Below, in pieces: positions 4,999 through 6,271 of a DNA stretch of 6,271 bases. Every line of letters starts with the position of its first letter. Within the stretch, counting starts at the first letter, position 1. Source of the stretch: Gammaproteobacteria bacterium (GTDB taxonomy: Bacteria > Pseudomonadota > Gammaproteobacteria > UBA7966); contig DNIF01000242.1 of assembly GCA_003485715.1 (NCBI GenBank), positions 1 through 6,271 on the forward strand, written 5' to 3'. The notes beneath the pieces were generated by a model. The model saw nothing but the letters and a program-made list of their open reading frames with translations, had not been told where the DNA came from and did not search any database. The translations under genes and the position numbers were made by a program.

Positions 4999-6271
4999 GT
5001 GACCCAGTTCCAGCAGCACGTCCAGTTCGCCGGCCGCATCGTCATCCTCGGCTTCGGCAGCATCGGGCAGGGCTCCCTGCCGCTCATCCTGCGCCATATC
5101 AAGGTCGACCCGGCACGCGTTTCCGTGCTGACGGCCGACGATCGCGGGACGAAGGTCGCGGCGGAATTCGGTGTGAAGCACGAGATCATCCCGCTTACCC
5201 GGGAGAACCATCGGGCCGTGCTGGCGGATCGCATCGGGGCCGGTGATTTCCTCGTCAACCTCTCAGTGGATGTCTCCAGCGTCGCCCTGATGGAATACTG
5301 CCAGTCCGTGGGTGCGCTGTACCTCGACACCTGCATCGAGCCCTGGGCGGGCGGTTACACGGACCCGAGCCTCACGCCTTCCGAACGCAGCAACTATGCG
5401 TTGCGCGAGTCCGCCCTGGCGCTCCGCAGGAAGTACCCCGGAGGGCACACGGCGGTCGTCGGTCACGGGGCCAATCCCGGACTCGTATCGCATTTCGTGA
5501 AGCAGGCACTGCTGGCCATGGCAACTGACCTCGGCCTCGACAGCTCGGTACCGCAGGATCGGAAGGGATGGGCGCGGCTCGCGCAGCAGCTCGGGATCAA
5601 GGTCATCCACATCGCCGAACGCGACACCCAGGTTTCCGCGCAACAGAAGCAACCCGGGGAGTTCGTCAACACCTGGTCGGTGGAAGGTTTCGTGGGAGAA
5701 GGCTGTCAGCCGGCAGAACTCGGCTGGGGCAGCCACGAGAAGGCGCTGCCACCCGACGGGCGACGCCACGACTTCGGTCCCGACTGTGCCATCTACCTGA
5801 TGCGTCCCGGTGCGAGCACGCGGGTGCGCACCTGGACGCCGCTCGCAGGTCCGTTCCACGGCTTTCTCATCACGCACAACGAGGCCATCTCGCTTGCGGA
5901 TTTCCTCACCCTGCGCGAAGGCGACGCACTCCGCTACCGGCCCACGGTGCACTATGCCTATCATCCCTGTAACGACGCCGTGCTTTCGCTGCACGAGTTC
6001 GCCGGTCGCACCTGGCAAGTCCAGGAGCGCATGCGGCTGCTGCGTGCCGGCGACATCTCATCCGGCCACGACGAACTCGGTGTGCTGCTCATGGGCAACG
6101 AGCGCGGTGTGTTCTGGTATGGCTCGCGTCTTTCCAACGAAGAGGCCCGCGTCCTGGCACCCCACAACAATGCCACCAGCCTGCAGGTGACGTCGCCCGT
6201 CATCGGTGGCATGGTGTGGGCCATCGAGAATCCTCGATCGGGTATCGTTGAGGCGGACGATGTCTGCTACC
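4999..6271 (+). CDS. hss: Homospermidine synthase, bacterial type (partial, C-terminus lies off the right edge)
   Basis: NAD-dependent cytosolic enzyme that makes sym-homospermidine from putrescine (two putrescines, or spermidine plus putrescine) through an imine intermediate. The start is GTG at 4999, with AGGAG upstream. The Rossmann fold starts at once, with IVILGFGSIGQG (14-25). The window holds 424 residues. From memory the Blastochloris viridis enzyme has 477, so about 50 are missing at the C-terminus. Nearly collinear stretches include NLSVD (87-91), LYLDTCIEPW (107-116), GANPGLVSHFVKQA (157-170), IHIAERDTQ (203-211), NTWSVEGF (224-231), PAELGWG (238-244), THNE (292-295), YAYHPCNDAVLSLHE and DELGVLLMG (358-366). 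Residues I recall as active-site residues in the B. viridis enzyme are all present at an offset of three: N159, E207, W226 (the cation-pi tryptophan), E234, H293, E295 and D358. The enzyme therefore looks intact and functional as far as seen. The neighbours give no second polyamine gene; decarboxylase or transporter genes could lie to the right. Confidence 0.96.
   Translation, partial: MTQFQQHVQFAGRIVILGFGSIGQGSLPLILRHIKVDPARVSVLTADDRGTKVAAEFGVKHEIIPLTRENHRAVLADRIGAGDFLVNLSVDVSSVALMEYCQSVGALYLDTCIEPWAGGYTDPSLTPSERSNYALRESALALRRKYPGGHTAVVGHGANPGLVSHFVKQALLAMATDLGLDSSVPQDRKGWARLAQQLGIKVIHIAERDTQVSAQQKQPGEFVNTWSVEGFVGEGCQPAELGWGSHEKALPPDGRRHDFGPDCAIYLMRPGASTRVRTWTPLAGPFHGFLITHNEAISLADFLTLREGDALRYRPTVHYAYHPCNDAVLSLHEFAGRTWQVQERMRLLRAGDISSGHDELGVLLMGNERGVFWYGSRLSNEEARVLAPHNNATSLQVTSPVIGGMVWAIENPRSGIVEADDVCY

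Noticed and set aside
4176..5246. 356-codon plus-strand open frame
   Set aside because: It runs antisense through the small secreted-protein gene, then out of frame into hss, whose identity is certain. The Pro/Arg/Gly-rich composition is that of a shadow frame.

Overview
The window comes from a high-GC bacterial chromosome. The gene content (an outer-membrane factor, a periplasmic adaptor, a resistance-nodulation-division (RND) pump and a bacterial homospermidine synthase) fits a Gram-negative proteobacterium. A gamma- or alphaproteobacterium is most likely, but nothing here fixes the genus.

Layout: positions 1-3785 hold a tightly packed minus-strand operon, read right to left, for a tripartite heavy-metal efflux system of the CzcCBA/CusCBA type. 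The outer-membrane factor (3785-2541) is followed after 4 nt by the adaptor (2536-1403), and after 6 nt by the inner-membrane pump (1396 to beyond the left edge). Only the first 465 residues of the pump, roughly its N-terminal half, are present. Upstream of the operon lies a 426-bp stretch (3786-4211) with no convincing gene. It is rich in inverted repeats and is the least explained part of the window. Next, still on the minus strand, is a small predicted secreted protein of unknown function (4775-4212).

A 223-bp divergent intergenic region (4776-4998) separates it from a plus-strand homospermidine synthase gene. This gene starts at a GTG at 4999 and runs off the right edge about 50 codons before its expected end.

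The three efflux genes should work as one transenvelope machine. The proton-driven pump takes metal ions from the periplasm or cytoplasm, the adaptor bridges the envelope, and the outer-membrane channel releases the ions outside. The fourth-transmembrane-helix motif of the pump is not the classic CzcA (Zn/Co/Cd) version, so the substrate is left open. No metal-responsive regulator is encoded in the window. The homospermidine synthase belongs to polyamine metabolism and has no evident functional link to the pump. I see no RNA genes, CRISPR array, insertion sequence or integron, and no clear evidence of a new multi-gene system. The best leads are the structured intergenic region and the unrecognised secreted protein.
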